DNA of 64,000 nucleotides from Lachnospiraceae bacterium KGMB03038 (GCA_007361935.1 CP041667.1:908001-972000), one strand, 5' to 3'. Numbered from the stretch's first letter, positions 1 to 7,749 are shown. Notes: generated from the sequence alone by a model not told the origin. Translations and numbers: made by a program.

Positions 1-233
1 AAGAAGTGATCACTCTGACATATACAGAGTTTAAGATATTAGAATTATTTATTACATACCGCAGGAAGATTTTCTCTCTGGATAATATTTACGAGAGTGT
101 CTGGGGAGAAGAGGCGGTAGGAGACAGCACTATCATGGTACATATTAAGAATATACGCAAAAAACTGGGAGACAGCTCAAGGAATCCTAAGTATATCAAA
201 ACGGCCTGGGGGAAAGGATATTATGCGGACTGA
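1..233 (+). CDS. Response regulator, C-terminal DNA-binding domain (partial)
   Basis: The reading frame is already open at the window edge, with the first full codon at base 3, so this is the 3' end of a gene that begins outside. The 75 or so visible residues are a complete OmpR/PhoB winged helix: the TYTEFKILELF helix, a recognition helix around the segment VGDSTIMVHIKNIRKKLG, and the closing beta hairpin with KTAWGKGYY. The receiver domain with the phospho-acceptor Asp lies off the window. Its last codons overlap the next gene, a sensor kinase, by 11 bases, the usual arrangement of a translationally coupled two-component pair. The winged helix and kinase resemble the VanR/VanS class, but the ligand cannot be told from what is here. 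Confidence 0.9.
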   Translation, partial: EVITLTYTEFKILELFITYRRKIFSLDNIYESVWGEEAVGDSTIMVHIKNIRKKLGDSSRNPKYIKTAWGKGYYAD

Positions 234-1278
234 CGCTAAGAAGAAAAACGAGAAAAGCAAGAAACTTTCTATAGTCATTTTAGAATACTTGATCCTGTCG
301 GCGCTGATCTCAGGCTTTATCTTTTTCTTTCTGTATGGAGTCTCCGATTCGATCGCGGAAAACTATTTTTTAAGAAAAGGAATCCAGCTTACCGATGTCC
401 AGGTCCGGGTGCTGCATGTGTGGCTGCGGAGTATCTGCGGATTTGCGGGAATTATCGTGTTTGTGATCCTTTTCCTTTTTATGCTGGGGCAGAGGCTGTC
501 CTATTTGATCCAGATCATCCAAGGGGTTGAAAAGCTTCAGGAGAATAAGATGGACCACAGAATCCCTCTGGAGGGAATGGATGAACTGACGCGGCTGGCG
601 GAGACGATCAATTATCTCTCCGCTTCCCAGCGGGAATTAAATCAGAAGGAAACCCAGATGAAAGAAGAGAGGGAAGCGTGGATCAGGTCCCTGTCCCACG
701 ATATCCGCACGCCTCTTACTTCGATGATCTCCTACTCGGAATTTGTACTGGAGAAGAAGGAGCCGGATTTGGAAGAAATGAAAAATTGTATTGCTCTGAT
801 CCATACCAAATCGATTCAGATCAAAGAACTTACCGATCAGCTTATGGGAAGGAATCAAGTAAACTGGGAGCCGGTGGAGGATGTGGGCTTCTTGTTTTCC
901 CAACTGGCCCAGGAATGGCAGGAAATCTTGGAAGACCGGTTCCAGTGCGGCATAAGGCTTGAATCTATGGAGGGTATGGATGGACTTGCGGATATCTATG
1001 TTCTTCGGAGGATCGTAGATAATCTGGCTTCTAATGTAGAGAAATACGCAGATGACAGTCAGCCGGTGAAGCTGGAGATCCAGGAAGAAGACCGCACTGT
1101 TTCTATCATACAGAGCAATGGAATCCGCACGGGGGAAGGCCCGGCAAGAGAAAGTCATAAAATCGGTCTGTCAAATATACAGAAGCTGGCGGCCTTATAT
1201 GGGGGAACTGTGGAAATAAAAGAAGAAGACTGTCAGTTCCAGATCAGGATCAGCCTGTATATACGTCCCCTTGTTTAG
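223..1278 (+). CDS. Sensor histidine kinase, VanS-like
   Basis: A 351-residue membrane histidine kinase, partner of the overlapping response regulator. Two hydrophobic segments (about residues 15-38 and 66-89) bracket a very short loop of roughly 27 residues, so sensing is likely in the membrane or through a partner rather than by a large outside domain. A HAMP-like linker follows (about 90-142), then the dimerisation helix with the H-box SLSHDIRTPLTS, phospho-acceptor His159. The ATPase domain shows the N box (DNLASNVEKYAD) and a G2-type glycine motif (KIGLSNIQKLAALYGG). The ATG at 223 lies inside the regulator's reading frame, which indicates coupling. The signal sensed is unknown; short-loop kinases of this type often answer to cell-wall stress. 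Confidence 0.9.
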   Translation: MRTDAKKKNEKSKKLSIVILEYLILSALISGFIFFFLYGVSDSIAENYFLRKGIQLTDVQVRVLHVWLRSICGFAGIIVFVILFLFMLGQRLSYLIQIIQGVEKLQENKMDHRIPLEGMDELTRLAETINYLSASQRELNQKETQMKEEREAWIRSLSHDIRTPLTSMISYSEFVLEKKEPDLEEMKNCIALIHTKSIQIKELTDQLMGRNQVNWEPVEDVGFLFSQLAQEWQEILEDRFQCGIRLESMEGMDGLADIYVLRRIVDNLASNVEKYADDSQPVKLEIQEEDRTVSIIQSNGIRTGEGPARESHKIGLSNIQKLAALYGGTVEIKEEDCQFQIRISLYIRPLV

Positions 1279-1327
1279 AATTTTTTAGGAATTCATTTAG
1301 AATTTCTTTATGAGCGATTGGTATCCT
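1274..1327 (+). promoter_or_regulatory. Possible response-regulator operator with promoter
   Basis: Two exact copies of TTTAGAATTT lie at 1274-1283 and 1296-1305, 22 bases apart (two helical turns), with a degenerate third copy TTTAGGAATT at 1284-1293. A weak -10-like TATCCT sits at 1322-1327. Direct repeats spaced by about 11 or 22 bases just upstream of a poor core promoter are typical of OmpR/PhoB-type activators, and the adjacent regulator is the obvious candidate. Assignment is by inference only. Confidence 0.45.
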
Positions 1328-1360
1328 AAGTCCATAGAAAAGACAAGGAGGAAATAAAAA

Positions 1361-1693
1361 ATGGCAATTGGTTTAATTATGGTCATGTTTGTGGGGATGA
1401 GCGCAATCAGTATTGTGGGGATGATCCTGCTGCTTTTGGTAAAAAATGAAACAGTAAAAAGAAGATTATTTTATGTAATGTGCGCATGGGGGATGGTCGT
1501 TGCGATATTGAGCGCGAACAGTCTTCCCGCCAACTGGACCGGACAGCAGATATTGGCATGGGGGATGGGATTCCTCAGCGTGGCCGGAGGGATCGTACAT
1601 GTGAAAGCAAAGACGAGATATCAGTATTTGGCAGCCTATGGTCTGGTAGCGGTATCCTGTATAGGCGGTGTCTTGAAAATGTTTATAATCTAA
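1361..1693 (+). CDS. Small four-helix membrane protein of unknown function
   Basis: A 110-residue protein that is almost wholly hydrophobic, with about four membrane segments (about residues 3-26, 34-52, 64-82 and 88-108) joined by short charged turns such as KNETVKRR and KAKTRYQ. I recognise no family. The start is well set by AAGGAGGAAAT at 1345-1354. It follows the two-component genes after 82 bases that contain repeated TTTAGAATTT boxes, and a strong terminator closes it, so it is probably a one-gene unit controlled by that two-component system. Confidence 0.7.
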   Translation: MAIGLIMVMFVGMSAISIVGMILLLLVKNETVKRRLFYVMCAWGMVVAILSANSLPANWTGQQILAWGMGFLSVAGGIVHVKAKTRYQYLAAYGLVAVSCIGGVLKMFII

Positions 1694-1701
1694 GAAATGT
1701 G

Positions 1702-1736
1702 AAAAGCTTCCTGCGAAAATCGGGAAGCTTTTTTTG
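1702..1736 (+). terminator. Rho-independent terminator
   Basis: Stem AAAAGCTTCC (1702-1711) pairs with GGAAGCTTTT (1723-1732) and runs into a T tract. It ends the small membrane protein unit. Confidence 0.85.
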
Positions 1737-1742
1737 TGTTTA

Positions 1743-1771
1743 TTGACAGTTTGGGTTTTTGATGCTATTAT
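1743..1771 (+). promoter_or_regulatory. Consensus sigma-A promoter of the SPFH/RHH operon
   Basis: TTGACA at 1743-1748, a 17-base spacer and TATTAT at 1766-1771. The operator-like tandem repeat begins three bases after the -10 and so would cover the transcription start. Confidence 0.8.
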
Positions 1772-1773
1772 GA

Positions 1774-1795
1774 TGATATCAAAATGATATCAAAA
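1774..1795 (+). repeat. Tandem TGATATCAAAA repeat, likely operator
   Basis: Two exact head-to-tail copies of the 11-base unit TGATATCAAAA at 1774-1784 and 1785-1795, each holding the palindrome TGATATCA. The 11-base period places both on the same face of the helix, as expected for two adjacent ribbon-helix-helix dimers. The operon downstream encodes such a protein (2841-3011), so autoregulation is the simplest reading. This is inference. Confidence 0.6.
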
Positions 1796-1814
1796 AGAAA
1801 AGGGGGAATACAAT

Positions 1815-2807
1815 ATGGAAAAAGAGAAGATCAGGAAGGAAAAAGTATTAAACCCTATGAATGGATATGTAATGCTTTTCTTAGGTGTAATTGGAATTAT
1901 AGGGGGGATCGGGGTGATCGTTGCCGGGTCTGTGATCGGAGCTGGAGCAGGCAGCGCCTGGACGATCAGCCTCAGTGTGTGCGTGGGAGTGGTACTGCTG
2001 GTTTTAGCGGTCATTCTTCTATGCGGGCTGAAGGTATTGAATCCCAATGAAGCATATGTGTTTGCTCTTTTTGGCAATTATTATGGGACGCTGAAAAGAG
2101 AAGGGTTCTTCTGGGTCAATCCATTTTGCAGCGCCTTGAATCCGACAGTCAAAGGGACGCCGGTAGTGACCGGTAAGGTAGAAGGGGCCTCTGCGGCGTT
2201 TTCTGTAGGAAATTCTGTGAAAAAGGTGTCTATGAGGACAATGACTTTGGATAACAAGAAGCAGAAAGTCAACGATCTTCTGGGGAACCCGGTTGAGATT
2301 GGAGCAGTTGTGATCTGGAAGGTGGAGAATCCTACGAAAGCGGTCATTAATGTAGAGAATTATAAGAATTACCTGTCTATCCAGTGCGATGCCATTATCC
2401 GCAATACTGCGAGACAGTATCCTTACGATACTAACGAGGGCGGCGATGAGAAGTCCCTGCGGGGCAGCAGTCAGGAGATCGCGGAGATCATGAGCCAGGA
2501 ACTGCAGGAGAAGACGGTGGAAGCAGGCATTAAGATCATAGACGTGAGGATCACACATTTGGCTTACGCGCCGGAGATTGCCTCGGCTATGCTGCAGCGC
2601 CAGCAGGCATCCGCGATTATCGATGCGCGGCAGAAGATTGTAGAGGGCGCGGTAGGAATGGTAGAGATGGCTCTTGGAAGGCTGAGTGAAGCGGAAGTGG
2701 TGGATCTGGACGAGGAAAGAAAAGCAGCTATGGTAAGCAATCTTTTGGTAGTGCTCTGCGGAAATAGAGAGGCCCAGCCGATTGTAAACAGCGGCAGTCT
2801 GTATTAG
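1815..2807 (+). CDS. SPFH/band 7 domain membrane protein
   Basis: A 330-residue protein with two N-terminal membrane segments (about residues 17-40 and 49-70), then an SPFH/band 7 domain beginning at GLKVLNPNEAYVFALFG (about residue 71). After the SPFH core a helical tail carries EIASAMLQRQQASAIIDARQKIVEGAVGMVE (split here by function: the Q/A-rich flotillin-like helix), about residues 250-290. Family members make ring-like oligomers that organise membrane patches; the substrate is not known. The gene has its own consensus promoter and a tandem operator-like repeat, and is followed after 33 bases by a ribbon-helix-helix regulator with no terminator between, so the two probably form an operon. 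Confidence 0.85.
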   Translation: MEKEKIRKEKVLNPMNGYVMLFLGVIGIIGGIGVIVAGSVIGAGAGSAWTISLSVCVGVVLLVLAVILLCGLKVLNPNEAYVFALFGNYYGTLKREGFFWVNPFCSALNPTVKGTPVVTGKVEGASAAFSVGNSVKKVSMRTMTLDNKKQKVNDLLGNPVEIGAVVIWKVENPTKAVINVENYKNYLSIQCDAIIRNTARQYPYDTNEGGDEKSLRGSSQEIAEIMSQELQEKTVEAGIKIIDVRITHLAYAPEIASAMLQRQQASAIIDARQKIVEGAVGMVEMALGRLSEAEVVDLDEERKAAMVSNLLVVLCGNREAQPIVNSGSLY

Positions 2808-2840
2808 AATAATAAAAAACTGGCAGAAAGGGGGAGGATT

Positions 2841-3011
2841 TTGGAAAAGGAAAAGAAATCAAAGAAACAGGTCCCCCTGCGTCTTTCAGAGAAATTGTAT
2901 AACGAGATCGCCCAATGGGCGGAAGATGACTTCCGCTCCATGAACGGGCAGATCGAATATCTTCTGACAGAATGTGTAAAACATAGAAAAGGGAAAAAGG
3001 ATCCTAAGTAA
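2841..3011 (+). CDS. Arc-family ribbon-helix-helix DNA-binding protein
   Basis: A 56-residue protein starting with TTG at 2841, placed by the strong GGGGGAGG ribosome binding site at 2830-2836. After a lysine-rich start comes a strand QVPLRLSEKLYNEI and two helices through DDFRSMNGQIEYLLTECV, the Arc/MetJ ribbon-helix-helix pattern: an alternating-residue strand, then helix A, a turn with S/N-G, and helix B. Such proteins act as dimers that insert the paired strand into the major groove and bind tandem sites cooperatively. It follows the SPFH gene and the operon promoter holds two 11-base repeats, so it probably represses its own operon. The last 8 bases overlap the 3' end of the convergent HPr-like gene. 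Short length and TTG start mean automatic annotation may miss it. Confidence 0.85.
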   Translation: MEKEKKSKKQVPLRLSEKLYNEIAQWAEDDFRSMNGQIEYLLTECVKHRKGKKDPK

Positions 3012-3237
3012 AACTCTGCATCTGTGTTAATAGCTGATCTGTGGACGGAGAAGGATAGGAGTGAATCATCAAAGAGAGTCTGTCAGCGTGGCCCATGGCA
3101 AGGGTCCCCATGAGGGATTTCGCGTCCACAGCGCGGTTCCCGCTTACCAGATCCATATGAAAAGGATATTGATTTGCGATTTCTACAAATTTTACAATGT
3201 CGTCAGTCTTGCGAAAATTAATAGGGATCTTGATCAA
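3004..3237 (-). CDS. HPr-like protein lacking the phosphorylatable histidine
   Basis: A 77-residue HPr-fold protein, shorter than true HPr (85-90). It starts MIKIPINF and keeps the regulatory-serine helix: VDAKSLMGTLAMG, in which Ser41 matches HPr Ser46. The position of the catalytic His15, normally in a G-[IL]-H-A-R-P loop, is replaced by RKTDDIVKFVEIA, with no His. It therefore cannot carry phosphate in the PTS chain, but could still be phosphorylated by HPr kinase on Ser, like Bacillus Crh. The start is set by AGGAGCGG just upstream on the minus strand. It is convergent with, and overlaps by 8 bases, the ribbon-helix-helix gene. A TATAAT-like -10 lies near 3276-3281 on the minus strand without a clear -35. 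Confidence 0.8.
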   Translation of the reverse strand: MIKIPINFRKTDDIVKFVEIANQYPFHMDLVSGNRAVDAKSLMGTLAMGHADRLSLMIHSYPSPSTDQLLTQMQSFT

Positions 3238-3354
3238 TTATAACCGCTCCTTTCTTTTGATTGCTTCAGTCTAATATATTATATTTGATCAATGCCGAAA
3301 AAAGTAGAACCAGGATTGTAAAAAAAAGGCCATATTTTGTAAGAATAGGAGAAA

Positions 3355-3383
3355 TTTGGCAAAATCTGTCGATTCTGGCAAAA
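3355..3383 (+). repeat. Direct repeat upstream of the AraC gene
   Basis: TTTGGCAAAA (3355-3364) and TCTGGCAAAA (3374-3383) repeat with a 19-base offset. AraC regulators bind direct half-sites about two turns apart, so this is a candidate self-operator. Confidence 0.35.
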
Positions 3384-3407
3384 AAGAGGACGAAAATTGC
3401 GCAAGTG

Positions 3408-3416
3408 TGATATAGT
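3408..3416 (+). promoter_or_regulatory. Extended -10 promoter of the AraC gene
   Basis: TGATATAGT, an extended -10 (TG, one base, TATAGT at 3411-3416). No convincing -35 is seen, in keeping with an activator-dependent promoter. Confidence 0.5.
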
Positions 3417-3461
3417 AGAGACAGGAAGCGGCAAAAGAGGCGGACAAAGGGAGTGGGCCGG

Positions 3462-4475
3462 ATGGATAAAAAGCTTTTGGAATATCTGGAAGAAATGAAC
3501 GACCAAGAGAAGAAGATCTTAAGCGAAGGGAAACCGGTGCTTTCCTACTTTACAAAAGGTGAGAATGATACGGTTGTAGATTCTGAGGTCGTGATGCGTC
3601 CGATGACATTGATCGACATTTTGAAACAGCCCAGATTTGTATCACTGCCAAGACATACCCACAATTACATGGAGATGGTGTATATGTGCAGCGGCTCTAC
3701 GACCCATGTGATAAACGGAGAGACTGAGATCACTCTAAGGGAGGGAGAAGTGCTGTTTCTCCAGCAGGGAACGTCTCATGCGGTCAGCGCGGCCGAATAT
3801 CATGACATTGCGGTGCGTTTTATGATCCTTCCCGCTTTTTTGCAGTATCCTTTAAGTATGCTGCGGGAAGACACTGTTTTGCGCAGATTCATCGAACGCG
3901 CGGTGGAGGACGATAGAAAAGAAGGTGATTTCCTTCAGTTTCACCTGCAGGATATGCCGGAAGCGGAGAACCTTCTGGAAAATATGACTCGGATGCTTTT
4001 AAACCGCCGCAGGAACAGCAGGCAGATCCTGCAGGCAACAATGGGCGTACTGCTTTTGGAACTCTCCGGAAGGACTTATAAGATCACGGTAGGAGCGCCT
4101 TCCTCTTATGAACAGGAAATCGTATTGAAGGCGATGAACTACATCGAGACAGAGTATGAGACGGCAAGTCTGGGCAAGTTCTGTAAAGAGCAGAATCTGC
4201 CGGATTACTATATCAGCCGGCTGATGAAACGATATTCTCCTTATACATTTACTCAGTATCTTCAGAAAAGACGGCTTTTGCAGGCCGCATATATGCTGAC
4301 GGAGACGAAAGAGCCGGTGGAGAATATCATTCTGTCTGTGGGATATGAGAATTCCAGCCATTTTCACAGGCTGTTCAAAGAAACTTACGGTATGACGCCC
4401 AAAGAATACCGAAAGAAGTATACCATGTCAGAGTGGCCTATGTTTGAGGAGCGAAAGAAAAACCCTGAGAGATGA
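3462..4475 (+). CDS. AraC-family transcriptional regulator with cupin domain
   Basis: About 337 residues. The N-terminal half holds a cupin-like sensor (about residues 50-130: SLPRHTHNYMEMVYMCSG, then the E-G-E-V-L-F-L-Q-Q-G-T-S-H strand), as in regulators that bind a sugar. The C-terminal 100 residues hold the two AraC helix-turn-helix motifs, ending in the family signature GYENSSHFHRLFKETYGMTPKEYRKKY. I place the start at ATG 3462, nine bases after AAAGGGAG; the in-frame GTG at 3453 directly abuts that site. No transport or sugar-enzyme gene is adjacent, so its target regulon is not visible. A shared terminator separates it from the convergent gene. Confidence 0.88.
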   Translation: MDKKLLEYLEEMNDQEKKILSEGKPVLSYFTKGENDTVVDSEVVMRPMTLIDILKQPRFVSLPRHTHNYMEMVYMCSGSTTHVINGETEITLREGEVLFLQQGTSHAVSAAEYHDIAVRFMILPAFLQYPLSMLREDTVLRRFIERAVEDDRKEGDFLQFHLQDMPEAENLLENMTRMLLNRRRNSRQILQATMGVLLLELSGRTYKITVGAPSSYEQEIVLKAMNYIETEYETASLGKFCKEQNLPDYYISRLMKRYSPYTFTQYLQKRRLLQAAYMLTETKEPVENIILSVGYENSSHFHRLFKETYGMTPKEYRKKYTMSEWPMFEERKKNPER

Positions 4476-4498
4476 ATTTCTCTCAGGGTTTGACTTTT
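4459..4498. terminator. Bidirectional terminator
   Basis: Stem AACCCTGAGA (4461-4470) with TCTCAGGGTT (4481-4490), flanked by an A tract on the left and TTTT on the right. It serves the AraC gene and the convergent membrane protein gene. Confidence 0.85.
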
Positions 4499-4506
4499 CA
4501 CTAAAC

Positions 4507-4947
4507 CTAGCGGTTCCGCAGACGAGCCAGGAATCCTTTTTTCTTTACTGGCGTCTCAAGAGGACCTCTTAAGCCCTTGACCGCTGTGATATAGATTCCG
4601 CTGACGGTTGCTTTTACTTCCTTTTTTACAGGAATCAGCGGATAGATCTGAGCGTCGCACATTAAAGTCATGACTTTGGGACCTACCTTAGCTTTTACTA
4701 CCGGAACTTTGGAGCGGCGCAGATACTTGGGGGTGTTCTCGATCACAACAGCTGGCAGCCCGGCTTCTTTTAAACGAAGCTTTCCTTTATCAATGATCAG
4801 CATGGATACGGTCTGAGCGACAGCATCCAACTGTTCCTGCTGCTCGGCCTGTTTTTTCTCTGCCCGTTTACCGAGAAAATACAGTACGACGCAGGCAATG
4901 ATCAAAACAACTAAAATCACGAGAAGAACGATGGTTAATGTACTCAT
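4507..4947 (-). CDS. Single-span membrane protein of unknown function
   Basis: A 146-residue protein with one N-terminal membrane anchor (about residues 5-26), then a charged coiled-coil-like stretch (GKRAEKKQAEQQEQLDA, about 27-43) and a compact beta-rich domain with KAKVGPKVMTLMCD and KKEVKATVSGIYITAVKGLRG. The tail is very basic (KKKGFLARLRNR). I recognise no named family; the tail and anchor suggest the soluble part faces the cytoplasm. It has a good GGAGGTTTA ribosome binding site and its own promoter, and is divergent from cardiolipin synthase. Confidence 0.7.
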   Translation of the reverse strand: MSTLTIVLLVILVVLIIACVVLYFLGKRAEKKQAEQQEQLDAVAQTVSMLIIDKGKLRLKEAGLPAVVIENTPKYLRRSKVPVVKAKVGPKVMTLMCDAQIYPLIPVKKEVKATVSGIYITAVKGLRGPLETPVKKKGFLARLRNR

Positions 4948-4983
4948 GATAAACCTCCTAAATAACTCGTTTTCACGAAGTAC

Positions 4984-5012
4984 ATTGTATCATTGTTTTT
5001 GGACAAGTGCAA
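4984..5012 (-). promoter_or_regulatory. Promoter of the single-span membrane protein gene
   Basis: Minus strand: TTGCAC (5007-5012), a 17-base spacer, and TACAAT (4984-4989), about 35 bases before the start codon. Confidence 0.65.
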
Positions 5013-5053
5013 GAGATTTGAGGTTTTGAGGTTACTTTTTAGGGGAATACAGA

Positions 5054-5059
5054 TATAAT
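5054..5059 (+). promoter_or_regulatory. -10 element of the cardiolipin synthase gene
   Basis: TATAAT, about 30 bases before the start; the -35 region is not recognisable. Confidence 0.5.
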
Positions 5060-5090
5060 ATAGAGACAAAAGGGAAAGGAAGGTCGCATC

Positions 5091-6566
5091 ATGCTGGAAA
5101 CGGCGGGACAGGCTCTTGGCAGCGGTTATCTGTGGGTTCTGGAGCATTTTATCATTATCAATATTTTGTTTTCACTTCTGATCATCTTCTTTCAGAGGCG
5201 GAATCCGACGACGGTCTGGGCATGGCTGCTTTTGCTGTATTTTATTCCGGTCCTTGGATTTGTCTTGTATCTGATTCTGGGACAGAATTTCCGAAAGGAG
5301 AGGATGTTTAAGATGAAGGAGATCGAAGGGGAGATCAAATACGCGGTGCGGCGCCAGGAAGAATCCATCTACCAAAGAAAGCTGCGTCTGCGGAATCCGG
5401 AAATGGAGCGGTTCAAAAGCCTGATCTTATACAATTTGAATGAAGGGGAAGCAGTGTTGACGGATAATAATGATATCCGTATCTACACAGATGGGGAAGA
5501 AAAGTTTCGGGCGCTGATGTGGGAGATGGATCACGCCAGGAATTATATTCATCTTCAATATTATATTATCCGCAATGACGAGCTGTGGCAGGAGATTGAG
5601 ACAATTCTGGCGCGAAAGGCCAGACAGGGAGTGGAAGTAAGGGTCTTGTTCGATAGTATGGGCTGCAGAGGAATGAGAAGATCAGATTGGGAACGACTGG
5701 AAAAGGCGGGAATACAGGTGGCTGAGTTCTTTCCCGCGGTGCTTGGCAAACTGCAGCTTCGGGTCAACTATCGTAATCACCGGAAGATTGTGGTGATCGA
5801 TGGAAGAATCGGATTTATCGGAGGATTCAACATTGGACGGGAATACCTGGGACGGAGCCGGAAGTTTGGTTATTGGAGAGATACCCATATCTGCGTGGAA
5901 GGATCTGCGGTAACCTCTTTGGCGGTAAGATTTGTACTGGATTGGAACTATGCCGCCAAAGAGAATTTATTTCTGGAGGATCGTCTGTTCGGACTTCCGG
6001 AATATGAACGGGGAGGCGGGGATCCGGTGCAGATCATATCCAGCGGGCCGGATTCTCACAGCCGGGAGATCAGGAACAATTATCTCAGGCTGATCCATAT
6101 GGCCCAGAAGAATATTTATATCCAGACACCTTACTTTATTCCAGACGATGATATTCGGGATGGTCTTATTATTGCCGCAAAGTCCGGAATCGACGTCAGG
6201 ATCATGATACCCTGCAAGCCGGATCATCCCTTTGTATACTGGGCCACTTATTCTTATATCGGAGAGCTGGTGGAAGCGGGAGCCAGATGTTACACGTATG
6301 ACAACGGATTCCTTCATACCAAATGTCTGTGCGCGGATGGACTGGTAAGCTGTATTGGCACGGCGAATATGGATATCCGCAGCTTTAGTTTGAATTTTGA
6401 GGTGAACGCGGTGATCTACAGCGCTTCTACAGTCAGAAAATTGGAGGAAGCATTTGAAAATGACATCGCAAAGAGCACCCTGATCACTCGGGAACAGTAT
6501 GAACAGCGCGGTCTGCTGATTCGGGGGAAAGAGCAGTTCTGCCGGTTGTTTTCTCCGGTGCTGTGA
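5091..6566 (+). CDS. cls: Cardiolipin synthase
   Basis: A 491-residue phospholipase D superfamily enzyme that condenses two phosphatidylglycerol molecules to cardiolipin and glycerol at the membrane. Two N-terminal membrane segments (about residues 20-38 and 44-66) are followed by two HKD catalytic motifs: HRKIVVIDG with His230 and HTKCLCADG with His409, each followed by the usual Gly-Gly/Thr-Ala-Asn-Asp-type segment (GFNIG, TANMD). Length and order match bacterial Cls (about 480-500). The AAAGGAAGGTCG site upstream supports ATG 5091. It lies near other lipid-linked genes, a PAP2 phosphatase and a lipid kinase, suggesting a local membrane lipid group though not one operon. Confidence 0.93.
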   Translation: MLETAGQALGSGYLWVLEHFIIINILFSLLIIFFQRRNPTTVWAWLLLLYFIPVLGFVLYLILGQNFRKERMFKMKEIEGEIKYAVRRQEESIYQRKLRLRNPEMERFKSLILYNLNEGEAVLTDNNDIRIYTDGEEKFRALMWEMDHARNYIHLQYYIIRNDELWQEIETILARKARQGVEVRVLFDSMGCRGMRRSDWERLEKAGIQVAEFFPAVLGKLQLRVNYRNHRKIVVIDGRIGFIGGFNIGREYLGRSRKFGYWRDTHICVEGSAVTSLAVRFVLDWNYAAKENLFLEDRLFGLPEYERGGGDPVQIISSGPDSHSREIRNNYLRLIHMAQKNIYIQTPYFIPDDDIRDGLIIAAKSGIDVRIMIPCKPDHPFVYWATYSYIGELVEAGARCYTYDNGFLHTKCLCADGLVSCIGTANMDIRSFSLNFEVNAVIYSASTVRKLEEAFENDIAKSTLITREQYEQRGLLIRGKEQFCRLFSPVL

Positions 6567-6607
6567 TAGAAAATATACCAGAATATCTTTAAAATCCAGA
6601 CAAAATG

Positions 6608-6616
6608 TGATATAAC
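6608..6616 (+). promoter_or_regulatory. Extended -10 promoter of the lipoprotein gene
   Basis: TGATATAAC: TG dinucleotide and TATAAC at 6611-6616, about 84 bases before the start codon. Confidence 0.5.
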
Positions 6617-6699
6617 TTAAGAGTGTGCCTTTATCTGGAAATAGGGAGGGATGACGGCGCGCTTATATCAGGAAAATATAGTTGAACGAGGTGTAGTAA

Positions 6700-7749
6700 A
6701 TGAAGAGAAGAGCAATAGTTCTGGCAGGAATCCTGACAGCGGCCCTGGTGTTTGGCGGCTGCGCGGCCAGCAAAGGTCTGGAGACCGATGCGATAAAGAT
6801 CACAAAGTACAAGGGCGTAGAGGTGGCTCAGGTGGAAGAACCAAGTGAGATCACAGAGGATGATGTGGAGGCGGCGATCCAGTCCACGCTGGAATCTGAA
6901 GCGACTACCACAGAGATCACAGACCGGGCTGTAGAGTCTGGAGATACAGTGAACATCGATTTCGTAGGGAAGATGGACGGGGAAGAGTTCGAGGGAGGAT
7001 CTGCCGAGGATTATCCTTTGACCATCGGATCTGGAGTATTCATTGAAGGGTTTGAAGATAGTATCATCGGCCATAATGTGGGAGAGACGTTTGACTGGAA
7101 CGGTACCTTTCCGGATGATTACGGCAATGCGGACATGGCAGGCAAAGACGTGGTATTTACCATTACCGTGAATTCGATCACAGTGGACGAAGTGCCGGAA
7201 CTAACGGACGATCTGGTAAAAACACTGTCTGAAGAATCAGCAACGGTAGAGGAATACCGGGAAGAAGTCAAGAAGCAGTTAGAAGAAGAGGCCCAGACCA
7301 GCTTTGACTCTACTCTGGAACAGAATGCGTGGCAGGCAGTACTTGAGAATACAGAAGTAAAAGAGTATCCGGAAGAGAAAGTAGAAGAGCTGTCTGATTC
7401 GCTGATCCAGCAGTATAAAGACGCGGCTGAATACTATCAGATGGAATACGATCAATTTATCGAAGAACAGATGGGATATACAACGGAAGATTTCGAGGCT
7501 GAGGTCAAGAATGTGGCTCAGGAGAATGTAAAAGATGAGATGGCGGTAGAAGCTATCGCTGATAAAGAGAATATTGAGCTGACAGACGAGGCTTATGAAG
7601 AACAGCTTGGAATTCTTGCAAAAGACTATGGATATGAAGACGGGGACGCGATGAAGGAAGCCTTTGACGAGGAAGAACTGAAAAGCGCGGCGTTAAAAAA
7701 TCTGGTCATGGAGTATGTAAAAGACAACTGTATCCAGGTGGCGGAGTAA
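6700..7749 (+). CDS. Trigger-factor-like FKBP lipoprotein
   Basis: A 349-residue secreted peptidyl-prolyl isomerase and chaperone. The N-terminus is a lipoprotein signal (LVFGGC, lipidated Cys21) in place of the ribosome-binding domain of cytosolic trigger factor. An FKBP domain follows (about residues 80-165), with VESGDTVNIDFVGKMDGEEF and IGSGVFIEGFEDSIIGHNVG. The C-terminal half (about 170-345) is acidic, helical and like trigger factor's substrate-binding arms. It likely helps exported proteins fold at the outer face of the membrane. The start at 6700 follows GAACGAGGTG; an earlier in-frame-looking start would spoil the signal peptide. A strong terminator follows. Confidence 0.88.
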   Translation: MKRRAIVLAGILTAALVFGGCAASKGLETDAIKITKYKGVEVAQVEEPSEITEDDVEAAIQSTLESEATTTEITDRAVESGDTVNIDFVGKMDGEEFEGGSAEDYPLTIGSGVFIEGFEDSIIGHNVGETFDWNGTFPDDYGNADMAGKDVVFTITVNSITVDEVPELTDDLVKTLSEESATVEEYREEVKKQLEEEAQTSFDSTLEQNAWQAVLENTEVKEYPEEKVEELSDSLIQQYKDAAEYYQMEYDQFIEEQMGYTTEDFEAEVKNVAQENVKDEMAVEAIADKENIELTDEAYEEQLGILAKDYGYEDGDAMKEAFDEEELKSAALKNLVMEYVKDNCIQVAE

